NCBI GenBank assembly: GCA_964485455.1
Contig: CAZAJU010000064.1
Coordinates: forward strand, 1-12,076
DNA from: Tissierella_B sp964485455
GTDB lineage: Bacteria > Bacillota > Clostridia > Tissierellales > Tissierellaceae
Length of the DNA: 12,076 bases
Direction of reading: 5' to 3'
This document shows positions 1 to 5,594 of this stretch, in pieces (position 1 is the first letter of the stretch; the number at the start of each line of letters is the position of its first letter). The position numbers and the translations under genes were made by a program. The notes beneath the pieces are model-generated. The model ran no database searches, was not told the DNA's origin, and saw only the letters and a list, made by a program, of their open reading frames with translations.

Positions 1-62
1 CCATTTTGGATTTTCTCTTAGTCCACTTTTTTCTTTTATCTAAACTTCGTATATATTTAAGC

Positions 63-72
63 TACCTAGGTA
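63..72. promoter_or_regulatory. 10-bp perfect palindrome, possible operator
   Basis: TACCTAGGTA is a perfect palindrome 36 bases before the sigma-factor start. Its position upstream of the ribosome binding site would suit a small operator, but no regulator or promoter hexamers can be assigned here. Short palindromes also occur by chance, so confidence is low. Confidence 0.2.
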
Positions 73-76
73 ATAC

Positions 77-103
77 GGAAGGCGCCTTCCTCTACGGAGG
101 AAG
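77..103 (+). promoter_or_regulatory. Overlapping hairpins that can mask the sigma-factor ribosome binding site
   Basis: The Shine-Dalgarno sequence GGAGG (96-100) lies 7 bases before the ATG at 108. CTTCCTC (86-92) pairs perfectly with GAGGAAG (97-103) across the tetraloop TACG, burying that site. The same CTTCC (86-90) can instead pair with GGAAG (77-81), because 77-90 is the perfect palindrome GGAAGGCGCCTTCC. The two folds exclude each other, which is the layout of a translational on/off switch. The pairings are seen in the sequence; the switching role is inferred. Confidence 0.45.
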
Positions 104-107
104 AAGT

Positions 108-680
108 ATGTACGAAGTGTTAAATATGCTTGTAAATGAAGCTAAAGAAGGAAATATGGAGAGTAAGGCAAAACTTCTTGAAACTCTCAAACCCCTTATC
201 ATATCTTCCATAAGGAAGTACTATAATAAACCGAAGGAGTATGAAGATTTATTACAAGAGGGAAGGGTTTTAGTGCTGGAATGCCTTAATTCCTATGAGG
301 AAACAAAGGGGACCTACTTTTTAGGATATGTAAAGCATATGCTAATGTATTACTACTTAGATAAGAACAAGAAAAAGGAAAGTCTATCTTTAAATGAGAA
401 GGTAGGTGATGAGGAAGAGGAAGAGTTGATTGATCTATTAGAGTCAGATGATAAAAGCGCTTTAGATAGGATAATCCAATTTGAAGAATACAAAGAGCTA
501 GCGAATGCAATCCTAAACTTATCAAGAAAACAGAGGCAGATTATCTTAGACTTTTATTTTAGAAAGATGAAAATAGATGAAATCGCTGTGAAACGGAAAA
601 TTAGCTACAGAACTGTAGTTAATACTAGAAGCAATGCAATAAGAAAGATAAGGCAATACCTAGATATTGGTAGATTTTAA
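108..680 (+). CDS. Small sigma-70-like RNA polymerase sigma factor (TcdR/BotR/UviA-like)
   Basis: This is a 190-residue alternative sigma factor that would direct RNA polymerase to a special promoter set. Residues 25-90 look like sigma region 2, with the core-binding and -10 helix signature around EDLLQEGRVLVLECLNSYE. An acidic linker follows (residues 100-116, with a run of glutamates). Residues 130-186 look like region 4, a helix-turn-helix (LSRKQRQIIL, then ISYRTVVNTRSNAIRKIR). The frame stays open upstream to position 6, but the ATG at 108 has a GGAGG 7 bases before it, and residues encoded before it look like untranslated leader. The amidase gene follows after 17 bases, suggesting co-transcription. 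Size and architecture resemble the clostridial TcdR/BotR/UviA group, which controls toxin and bacteriocin genes, and also phage-borne clostridial sigma factors. The subgroup cannot be settled by eye. Confidence 0.82.
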   Translation: MYEVLNMLVNEAKEGNMESKAKLLETLKPLIISSIRKYYNKPKEYEDLLQEGRVLVLECLNSYEETKGTYFLGYVKHMLMYYYLDKNKKKESLSLNEKVGDEEEEELIDLLESDDKSALDRIIQFEEYKELANAILNLSRKQRQIILDFYFRKMKIDEIAVKRKISYRTVVNTRSNAIRKIRQYLDIGRF

Positions 681-697
681 GTTTAAGAGGAGGACTT

Positions 698-1171
698 ATG
701 GAAATAAATAAAAAGCTTATTAAATATAATTTTTCATCAAGACATGGCACTAAGATTAAATTTATTGTGGTTCATGATACAGGAAATATAAAGGTAGGAG
801 CAGGTGCTAAAAATCACTATCTTTATTTTAATGGAGGTAATCGTAATGCTTCAGCTCATTATTTTATTGATGATAAGGAAGTTATACAAACTGTAGAAGA
901 TGAAAATGCATCTTGGCACTGTGGGGATGGGAAGGGAGTGTATGGGATTACAAACTTAAATTCTATAGGTATAGAGATTTGTATAAATAAGGACGGAAAT
1001 TTTGCTGTTGCACAGGATAAGGCAATAGAGCTAATACAATATCTAATGAAAAAGCATGGGGTTCCAAAGAAGAACGTTGTAAGACATTTTGATGCAAGTA
1101 GAAAGATTTGTCCAAGGAGTATGAGTGATATAGGTTGGAGGAAATGGACCTTATTTTACGATAGAATATAG
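698..1171 (+). CDS. N-acetylmuramoyl-L-alanine amidase, Amidase_2 / T7-lysozyme type
   Basis: This 157-residue zinc amidase would cut the bond between N-acetylmuramic acid and L-alanine in peptidoglycan. The expected zinc ligands are visible: His26 in VVHDTGN, His130 in VRHFDAS and Cys138 in KICPR. Tyr55 (SAHYFID) and Lys136 sit where T7 lysozyme has its catalytic Tyr and Lys, and Glu93 lies in the conserved NSIGIEIC strand. It has no signal peptide, no membrane segment and no cell-wall-binding domain, so it is a bare catalytic domain as in small phage endolysins. Such enzymes normally need a holin to leave the cell, and none is visible next to it. AGGAGG (688-693) precedes the start by 4 bases. 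The sigma gene directly upstream suggests a lysis or bacteriocin-release module under its own sigma factor. Confidence 0.88.
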   Translation: MEINKKLIKYNFSSRHGTKIKFIVVHDTGNIKVGAGAKNHYLYFNGGNRNASAHYFIDDKEVIQTVEDENASWHCGDGKGVYGITNLNSIGIEICINKDGNFAVAQDKAIELIQYLMKKHGVPKKNVVRHFDASRKICPRSMSDIGWRKWTLFYDRI

Positions 1172-1194
1172 AATATCCCAAAAGATTATTATAT

Positions 1195-1228
1195 AATTAG
1201 GAGAAGATCAATAGATATTCGCCTAATT
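1195..1228. repeat. Imperfect hairpin after the amidase gene
   Basis: The arms 1195-1208 and 1215-1228 pair at 12 of 14 positions around the six-base loop CAATAG; the outer AATTAGG/CCTAATT part is perfect. It lies 23 bases after the amidase stop. No run of T follows, so it is not a standard intrinsic terminator, though it could protect or end the upstream transcript. Confidence 0.4.
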
Positions 1229-1232
1229 TCGA

Positions 1233-1271
1233 TAGTGTGATGAAATTGCTATGCAATTTCTTCTGATATCT
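1233..1271 (+). repeat. 39-bp interspersed repeat, copy 1
   Basis: This copy has a perfect inverted core, GAAATTGC (1242-1249) and GCAATTTC (1253-1260), around the loop TAT. The flanks TAGTGTGAT and TTCTGATATCT are shared with copy 2 (1311-1349) and largely with copy 3 (9708-9746). Spacing inside the 19-base core is the same in all three copies. It resembles a small mobile or structural palindromic repeat; no known family is recognised. Confidence 0.6.
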
Positions 1272-1307
1272 AAATGAGATGAAGATATTTATATCTTCAT
1301 CTCATTT
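1272..1307. repeat. Long perfect hairpin, 16-bp stem
   Basis: The arms AAATGAGATGAAGATA (1272-1287) and its exact complement (1292-1307) enclose the loop TTTA. This is the strongest fold in the intergenic region and sits exactly between repeat copies 1 and 2. Only TTTT (1304-1307 plus one base) closes the 3' side, then GG, so termination would be weak at best. A bidirectional terminator is one possible reading; a structural part of the repeat element is another. Confidence 0.5.
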
Positions 1308-1310
1308 TGG

Positions 1311-1349
1311 TAGTATGGTGAAATTGTTATGGAATGTCTTCTGATACCT
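1311..1349 (+). repeat. 39-bp interspersed repeat, copy 2 (diverged)
   Basis: This is a direct repeat of copy 1 at an offset of 78 bases: TAGTATGGT, GAAATTG, TTATG, GAATGTC, then TTCTGATACCT. The inverted core is decayed by substitutions on the right arm. Weaker similarity continues a few bases to each side, for example GATATT near 1286 and 1362. It ends 45 bases before the ribosome binding site of the downstream PNP gene. Confidence 0.55.
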
Positions 1350-1405
1350 TAGTTTAGTAGAGATATTCCCAGGATTTATAAAGAAAGAAGCGCAAGGAGG
1401 AAATT

Positions 1406-2233
1406 ATGAAACAAATATTCAACTATGAATATTTTAAGAAGAGTGCAGATTACATACAGTCAAAAATTGGATATAAGGTGGATTTGGCATTAATTTTGGG
1501 ATCATGTCTTGGAACTCTTGCTGAGGAGATTGAAAACCCTATAACTATAGATTATAAGGATATTCCTAATTTTTTAATTTCTACAGTAGATTCGCATGCG
1601 GGAAAACTAATAATTGGAGACCTGCATGGTAAGAAGGTAGTTTGTATGTCTGGAAGATTCCACTATTATGAGGGTTATGAATTTGAACAGCTGGTTATAC
1701 CTATTAGAGTGTTTAGATTGTTAGGGGTTGAGACTGCTATATTAACCAATGCTGCTGGAGCTGTAAATACATCATTTAAGCCTGGAGATATTATGATTAT
1801 AAAAGATCATATAAAGCTTATGGGTGCAAGCCCTTTAAGAGGAGCTAATATAGATGAGTTTGGACCTAGATTTAATGATATGTCTAATGTATATAATAAG
1901 GCTTTGATTTCATTAGCCAAGGCAAGTGCAGATAAAATAGGGCTAGATATTAAGGAAGGAACTTACTACTTCACTCCAGGACCTCAATTTGAAACACCTG
2001 CTGAGATTAGAGCTATTAGAATCCTTGGAGGGGATGCAGTAGGTATGTCTACTGTAACGGAAGTTATTACTGCCAGTCACTGTGGAATTAAGATTCTAGG
2101 ACTTTCTCTTATGACAAATATGGCAGCAGGTATTTTAGACCAGCCAGTAACTGCAGAAGAGGTAGATGAAACTGCTAGTGAATCTGCTATGAGATTTAAA
2201 GAACTCTTGAAGGAAATTATAAAGGAAATTTAG
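1406..2233 (+). CDS. punA: Purine nucleoside phosphorylase, trimeric (PunA/PNP) type
   Basis: This cytoplasmic enzyme of 275 residues performs phosphorolysis of 6-oxopurine nucleosides (inosine, guanosine) to the base and (deoxy)ribose-1-phosphate. Family motifs are in order: phosphate loop LGSCLG (31-36, Ser33), GRFHYYEGY (83-91), TNAAGAVN (114-121), MGASPLRG (139-146), FTPGPQFETPAE with Glu196, VGMSTVTEV with Met214, and SLMTN with base-contacting Asn238. Length matches the family. One oddity is Cys34, where the phosphate loop usually reads GSGLG. AAGGAGG (1394-1400) lies 5 bases before the start. The deaminase gene begins 13 bases after the stop, and a sugar-phosphate isomerase follows, so the physiological substrate may be a deaminated 5'-modified nucleoside such as 5'-methylthioinosine or 5'-deoxyinosine. 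The general function is firm; substrate preference is inferred from context. Confidence 0.93.
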   Translation: MKQIFNYEYFKKSADYIQSKIGYKVDLALILGSCLGTLAEEIENPITIDYKDIPNFLISTVDSHAGKLIIGDLHGKKVVCMSGRFHYYEGYEFEQLVIPIRVFRLLGVETAILTNAAGAVNTSFKPGDIMIIKDHIKLMGASPLRGANIDEFGPRFNDMSNVYNKALISLAKASADKIGLDIKEGTYYFTPGPQFETPAEIRAIRILGGDAVGMSTVTEVITASHCGIKILGLSLMTNMAAGILDQPVTAEEVDETASESAMRFKELLKEIIKEI

Positions 2234-2246
2234 AAGGGAGAAATTT

Positions 2247-3539
2247 ATGTTATTTAAAAATATAACCTTAGTTGATGAGGATTTTAAGATTAAGACCAAT
2301 ATGAATTTAGTAACAGAAGATGAATTGATAACCTATATAGGTGCTGAAGAGCCCAAGGATTATAAAGGTGAGGTATATGATGGAAAGAATAAGGTACTAC
2401 TACCTGGATTCTATAATATTCACTGCCATATTCCAATGACCCTATTGAGAGGATATGGTGAAGGGCTTCCCCTTCAGAGATGGCTCTTTGAAAAAGTTTT
2501 TCCTTTTGAAGCAAAATTAACTGGTGAGGACTGTTATTGGGGAACCATGCTGGGAGCAATAGAACTTATAAAAAGTGGGGTAGTATCCTTTACGGATATG
2601 TATTTCTTCATCGAGGACATAATAAGAGCTGTTGAAATAAGTGGGCTTAAGGGAAATATTTCCCATGGTTCAACCTTTAATCCTGATACCCCCGATTTTA
2701 GGGATTTAAAGGCTTATAAGGATTCCTACAGGATGGCTAATAAATACAATAAATTCCTTAATGGCAGGATAAGAATTGACGCTTCTCTTCATGCGGAATA
2801 TACATCAAATGAAGCCTTTGTTCGTCAAGTAGCTGAATTTGCAAAGGAGAATGACCTGATTGTCCATACACATGTTTCTGAAACCATGAGGGAGCATGAG
2901 GAATGTAAACAGAGACATGGACTTACGCCAATTGCATATTTAGAAAAATGTGGCTTATTAGATCAAAAGACAGTAGCAGCACATTGCGTTTGGATTGAAG
3001 GAGACGACTTTAATATAATTAAGGAAAGAAATGTAACTCCTGCACACAATATATCTAGCAATATTAAGCTAGGTAGCGGATTTGCTCCTGTTAAAGAGAT
3101 GCTGGATAAAGGTATTAGAGTAGGATTGGGAACCGATGGAGCATCTTCCAATAATAATTTGAACTTTATGGAGGAGATTCATTTAGCTTCTATGATAAAT
3201 AAGGGTGTAAATTTAGATCCGGAGTTCTTGCCACCTGCAGAAATCTTGAAGATGGCAACAATAAATGGTGCTATTTCACAAGGTAGAAATAATTGTGGAA
3301 TGATTAAAGTTGGCTATAAAGCAGATTTAATAGTTGTAGATATGGATAAGCCTCATTTACAACCTGTATTTGACGTTCTGGCTAATATAGTTTATTCTGC
3401 TTCATCAGAAGACATCTGTCTTTCAATGATAGATGGTAAGGTAGTATATAAAAATAAAGAATTATTTAATATTGATGTTGAAAAGACAGTATATGAAGCT
3501 AATAGGATTAAGAATAGAATATTATCAGAATTGATATAA
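2247..3539 (+). CDS. mtaD: 5'-methylthioadenosine / S-adenosylhomocysteine deaminase family amidohydrolase
   Basis: This 430-residue metal-dependent hydrolase of the amidohydrolase superfamily would deaminate adenosine-type nucleosides (MTA, SAH, 5'-deoxyadenosine) to inosine analogues. Visible metal and catalytic residues are His59 and His61 (NIHCHIPMTLLRGYGEGLPL), His182, His207 and His209 with Glu212 (HTHVSETMREHE), His246 (VAAHCVWI) and Asp297 in LGTDGASSNNNLNF. The SNIKLGSGFAPV segment (271-282) is typical of the MTA/SAH deaminase branch rather than atrazine or guanine hydrolases. The C-terminal GYKADLIVVDMD strand closes the small beta domain. GAAGGGAG precedes the start by 6 bases; gaps are 13 bases to the PNP gene and 12 to the next. 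DadD-type 5'-deoxyadenosine deaminases have the same architecture, so exact substrate order is open. Confidence 0.88.
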   Translation: MLFKNITLVDEDFKIKTNMNLVTEDELITYIGAEEPKDYKGEVYDGKNKVLLPGFYNIHCHIPMTLLRGYGEGLPLQRWLFEKVFPFEAKLTGEDCYWGTMLGAIELIKSGVVSFTDMYFFIEDIIRAVEISGLKGNISHGSTFNPDTPDFRDLKAYKDSYRMANKYNKFLNGRIRIDASLHAEYTSNEAFVRQVAEFAKENDLIVHTHVSETMREHEECKQRHGLTPIAYLEKCGLLDQKTVAAHCVWIEGDDFNIIKERNVTPAHNISSNIKLGSGFAPVKEMLDKGIRVGLGTDGASSNNNLNFMEEIHLASMINKGVNLDPEFLPPAEILKMATINGAISQGRNNCGMIKVGYKADLIVVDMDKPHLQPVFDVLANIVYSASSEDICLSMIDGKVVYKNKELFNIDVEKTVYEANRIKNRILSELI

Positions 3540-3551
3540 TGAGGGATATAT

Positions 3552-4598
3552 ATGATAAGAAATGATAATGGCTTAGCTTTTATGCTAAGGTATGAGAATG
3601 TAGCCTGGTATGAAAATGGAGCGGTTAAAATTCTTGATAGAAGAATTTATCCCACTAAAATAGAATTTGTAACTTGTAAACATCACAAAGAGGTTGCAAA
3701 TGCTATTAGGGATATGGTTACTCAAAGCGCTGGGCCATTTACGGCGGCAGGGATGGGAATGGCATTAGCTGCTTATGAAAGTAGGAATTTAGATAGAGTC
3801 AATATGATATCCTACCTTGAAGATGCTGCATATACCCTGTCACATGCCAGGCCGACTACAACAAAGAGGATGGAAATAGTTACTGAAGGTTGCTTAAAGG
3901 CTGCAAAAGAAGCAATGATAGAGGGAAGACCTGTAGATGAAGCAATATTTAATAGAACTATAGATTCTCTCAATAGAAGATATTCAATAATGGAAATTGT
4001 AGGAGAAAATCTTGTGGATTTTTTCCCTCAAAAGGGCAATATCATAACTCAGTGTTTTGGAGAAACTATAGTAGGAATGATGCTAAGAGTTGCAAAGAGA
4101 AGAAATTTGGATATTAGATTATTTGTGCCAGAAACTAGGCCCTTTTTTCAAGGGGCTAGACTTACTGCCAGTGTAGCTTATGATCAAGGCTTTGATACTA
4201 CGGTTATAACTGATAATATGGTGGGCTTTGTAATGGCAAATAAGAAGATTGATTTATTTACATCGGCAGCAGATGTAATATGTATGGATGGACATGTTGT
4301 AAATAAGGTTGGAACATACCAAATAGCCATATTAGCCAAGTATCATGAAATTCCATATTTTGTTACGGGAATTCCAGATTTCACTACTATAGATAATGTA
4401 ACTATAGAGGAAAGAAATCCAAAAGAGGTAATTGAAATAAGAGGATTGAGAAACACATTAGAAGGGGTAAAGGGATATTATCCATCCTTTGATATCACCC
4501 CTCCTCATTTAGTTAGCGGTGTGGTAACCGATAAGGGTACATATGTACCATATGACCTTAAAAGGTATTTTTCAACGGAAGTTGGAGAATTCTATTAG
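3552..4598 (+). CDS. mtnA: MtnA-like sugar-1-phosphate isomerase (eIF2B alpha/beta/delta family)
   Basis: This 348-residue protein would isomerise an aldose-1-phosphate to a ketose-1-phosphate; the classic member, MtnA, acts on 5-methylthioribose-1-phosphate. The two catalytic residues of MtnA are kept: Cys168 in ITQCFGE and Asp241 in SAADVICMDG. Other matches are HARPTTTKRM (98-107), ETRPFFQGARLTA (194-206), NKVGTYQIAILAKYHEIP (251-268) and PSFDITPPHLVSG (311-323). The N-terminal motif that normally reads RGAPAIG is replaced by QSAGPFTAAG (58-67), and CNAG by CFGE, so this is a divergent member. Ribose-1,5-bisphosphate isomerase is a related alternative. GAGGG precedes the start by 6 bases, and it is last in the operon after the deaminase and PNP. 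The family is firm; the substrate (methylthio- or 5-deoxyribose-1-phosphate) is inferred. Confidence 0.82.
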   Translation: MIRNDNGLAFMLRYENVAWYENGAVKILDRRIYPTKIEFVTCKHHKEVANAIRDMVTQSAGPFTAAGMGMALAAYESRNLDRVNMISYLEDAAYTLSHARPTTTKRMEIVTEGCLKAAKEAMIEGRPVDEAIFNRTIDSLNRRYSIMEIVGENLVDFFPQKGNIITQCFGETIVGMMLRVAKRRNLDIRLFVPETRPFFQGARLTASVAYDQGFDTTVITDNMVGFVMANKKIDLFTSAADVICMDGHVVNKVGTYQIAILAKYHEIPYFVTGIPDFTTIDNVTIEERNPKEVIEIRGLRNTLEGVKGYYPSFDITPPHLVSGVVTDKGTYVPYDLKRYFSTEVGEFY

Positions 4599-4608
4599 GT
4601 ATAGGAAT

Positions 4609-5283
4609 CTATTTTTTAACCATTTCCATTCCTTTGGAGATAATACTTGATTTCCTATCCTTCTTAAAGGATTCATAGTAGTTCTCTACTTCTTTTACTA
4701 TGGAAGTAGAGAATGCATTTTCTTTAAGTTCATTTTCATAGCTTCTTAGGAGAGAGTAAAATCTAGAGTCTGCAGACTTTTCCATAGCCACTCCCTTGTC
4801 TAAATATTTAGAAGCTAGCTCTGATTTCGAACTATGTCCCGAGGAATATTCTGCAAAGGCAGAATTAATAAGGCCATTTAATTCACTTTCAAATTCAACT
4901 TGAAGCTTTATAAACTCTTTGTTGTATTTTTCAGTAATGGTCTTTTCAGATTTCTCAATAGGTTTTTCTACTATTGATTCATCATTTTTCTTGTCTGGAA
5001 CTTCTGCCTCACTATCAGGAGAAATAATAGCTTCATTGGAGGTTATATTTTCTACAGGGTTGGTATCAGATTCATTTATTATTTTATCTAGGGGGTTATC
5101 CAGAGGAATAGATCTAGAGTTATTCGGGCTATCATTATTAACTTGTGGATTTTCAGTGATATTATTTTTGTATATATCAATCAATCCTAATCCAAATTTA
5201 ATTCGGTCAAGATTTATACTTATTAATAATGCAAAAGTTAAAGTTAATACTATGAATATATATTTTAGACCTATTTTTTTCAT
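4609..5283 (-). CDS. Membrane-anchored protein of unknown function
   Basis: I do not recognise this 224-residue protein. It starts MKKIGLK, then has one hydrophobic segment (about residues 8-25) with no lipobox cysteine or clear cleavage site, so an N-terminal membrane anchor with the rest outside is likely. Residues 38-112 form a polar linker rich in Asn, Ser, Asp, Glu and Pro. Residues 115-224 are charged and predicted helical, possibly coiled-coil. On the minus strand GAGG lies 6 bases before the ATG. The stop is 10 bases from the end of the convergent isomerase gene, and the gene is divergent from pyruvate carboxylase. It appears to be a single-gene unit with an extended -10 promoter. The composition argues for a real gene; no function can be assigned. 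Confidence 0.75.
   Translation of the reverse strand: MKKIGLKYIFIVLTLTFALLISINLDRIKFGLGLIDIYKNNITENPQVNNDSPNNSRSIPLDNPLDKIINESDTNPVENITSNEAIISPDSEAEVPDKKNDESIVEKPIEKSEKTITEKYNKEFIKLQVEFESELNGLINSAFAEYSSGHSSKSELASKYLDKGVAMEKSADSRFYSLLRSYENELKENAFSTSIVKEVENYYESFKKDRKSSIISKGMEMVKK
4682..4720 (+). terminator. Candidate terminator of the salvage operon inside the opposite gene
   Basis: TTCTCTACTTC (4682-4692) and GAAGTAGAGAA (4703-4713) form a perfect 11-bp stem with a ten-base loop. A moderately T-rich stretch follows on the plus strand (4714-4724). It lies 84 bases past the isomerase stop, within the 3' part of the convergent minus-strand gene. No better terminator occurs in the 10-base gap. 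The T tract is interrupted, so function is uncertain. Confidence 0.4.
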
Positions 5284-5311
5284 AAGTCACCTCGCAAGTA
5301 GTAATATAATT

Positions 5312-5320
5312 ATTATACCA
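5312..5320 (-). promoter_or_regulatory. Extended -10 promoter of the minus-strand anchored-protein gene
   Basis: Read on the minus strand this is TGG followed by TATAAT, an extended -10 element about 29 bases before the start codon. The -35 position (TGGGTA) is poor, which extended -10 promoters tolerate. Confidence 0.45.
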
Positions 5321-5430
5321 TTGATATGAAAATATACCCATACGAAAATATTAAAGATAGATGATGATAAGAATATTTGTGAAAATGAAATATATCTAAA
5401 TGGAAATTGCATTAAACTGATAAAATTTAC

Positions 5431-5457
5431 TTGAAAAGTCTAAAAAACTGATATAAT
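5431..5457 (+). promoter_or_regulatory. Probable promoter of pyruvate carboxylase
   Basis: TTGAAA (5431-5436) and TATAAT (5452-5457) are separated by 15 bases; a shifted reading TAATAT gives 17. This is the best sigma-A-like pair in the 311-base divergent region 5284-5594 and predicts an untranslated leader of about 130 bases. The rest of that region holds the minus-strand promoter and the leader fold listed next, with no small gene visible. Confidence 0.5.
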
Positions 5458-5495
5458 ATATATACTTATATACCAATTAGAGAACTGAATACATA

Positions 5496-5547
5496 CAATT
5501 TCAAGAGCTAATAATCTCATTCAAGGAACTGTTAGCTGTTGTAATTG
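5496..5547 (+). promoter_or_regulatory. Folded leader of pyruvate carboxylase
   Basis: CAATT (5496-5500) pairs with AATTG (5543-5547), and AGCTAA (5506-5511) with TTAGCT (5532-5537). This leaves a symmetric five-by-five internal loop and a 20-base apical loop. No known riboswitch or BirA operator motif is recognised. The stems are short, so this could be chance. Confidence 0.22.
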
Positions 5548-5594
5548 CATGATATGAAGTTCGATTGTGATAAATTGGAATGTGGAAGGAGTAG

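Noticed and set aside
67..82. Similarity to the 16S rRNA 530-loop motif (GGTAATACGGA)
   Set aside because: Only about a dozen bases match, with no surrounding rRNA sequence; coincidence.
6..107. 34 extra N-terminal residues for the sigma factor
   Set aside because: No ribosome binding site near position 6, while the ATG at 108 has a well-placed GGAGG and begins the family-like region.
1172..1405. SAM or purine riboswitch before the salvage operon
   Set aside because: The operon suits such control, but none of the conserved core motifs are present and the folds are repeat hairpins.
5560..5591. A fourth copy of the 39-bp repeat before pyc
   Set aside because: TTGTGATAAATTG and GGAATGTGGA resemble parts of copy 2, but the core spacing and inverted arm are missing.
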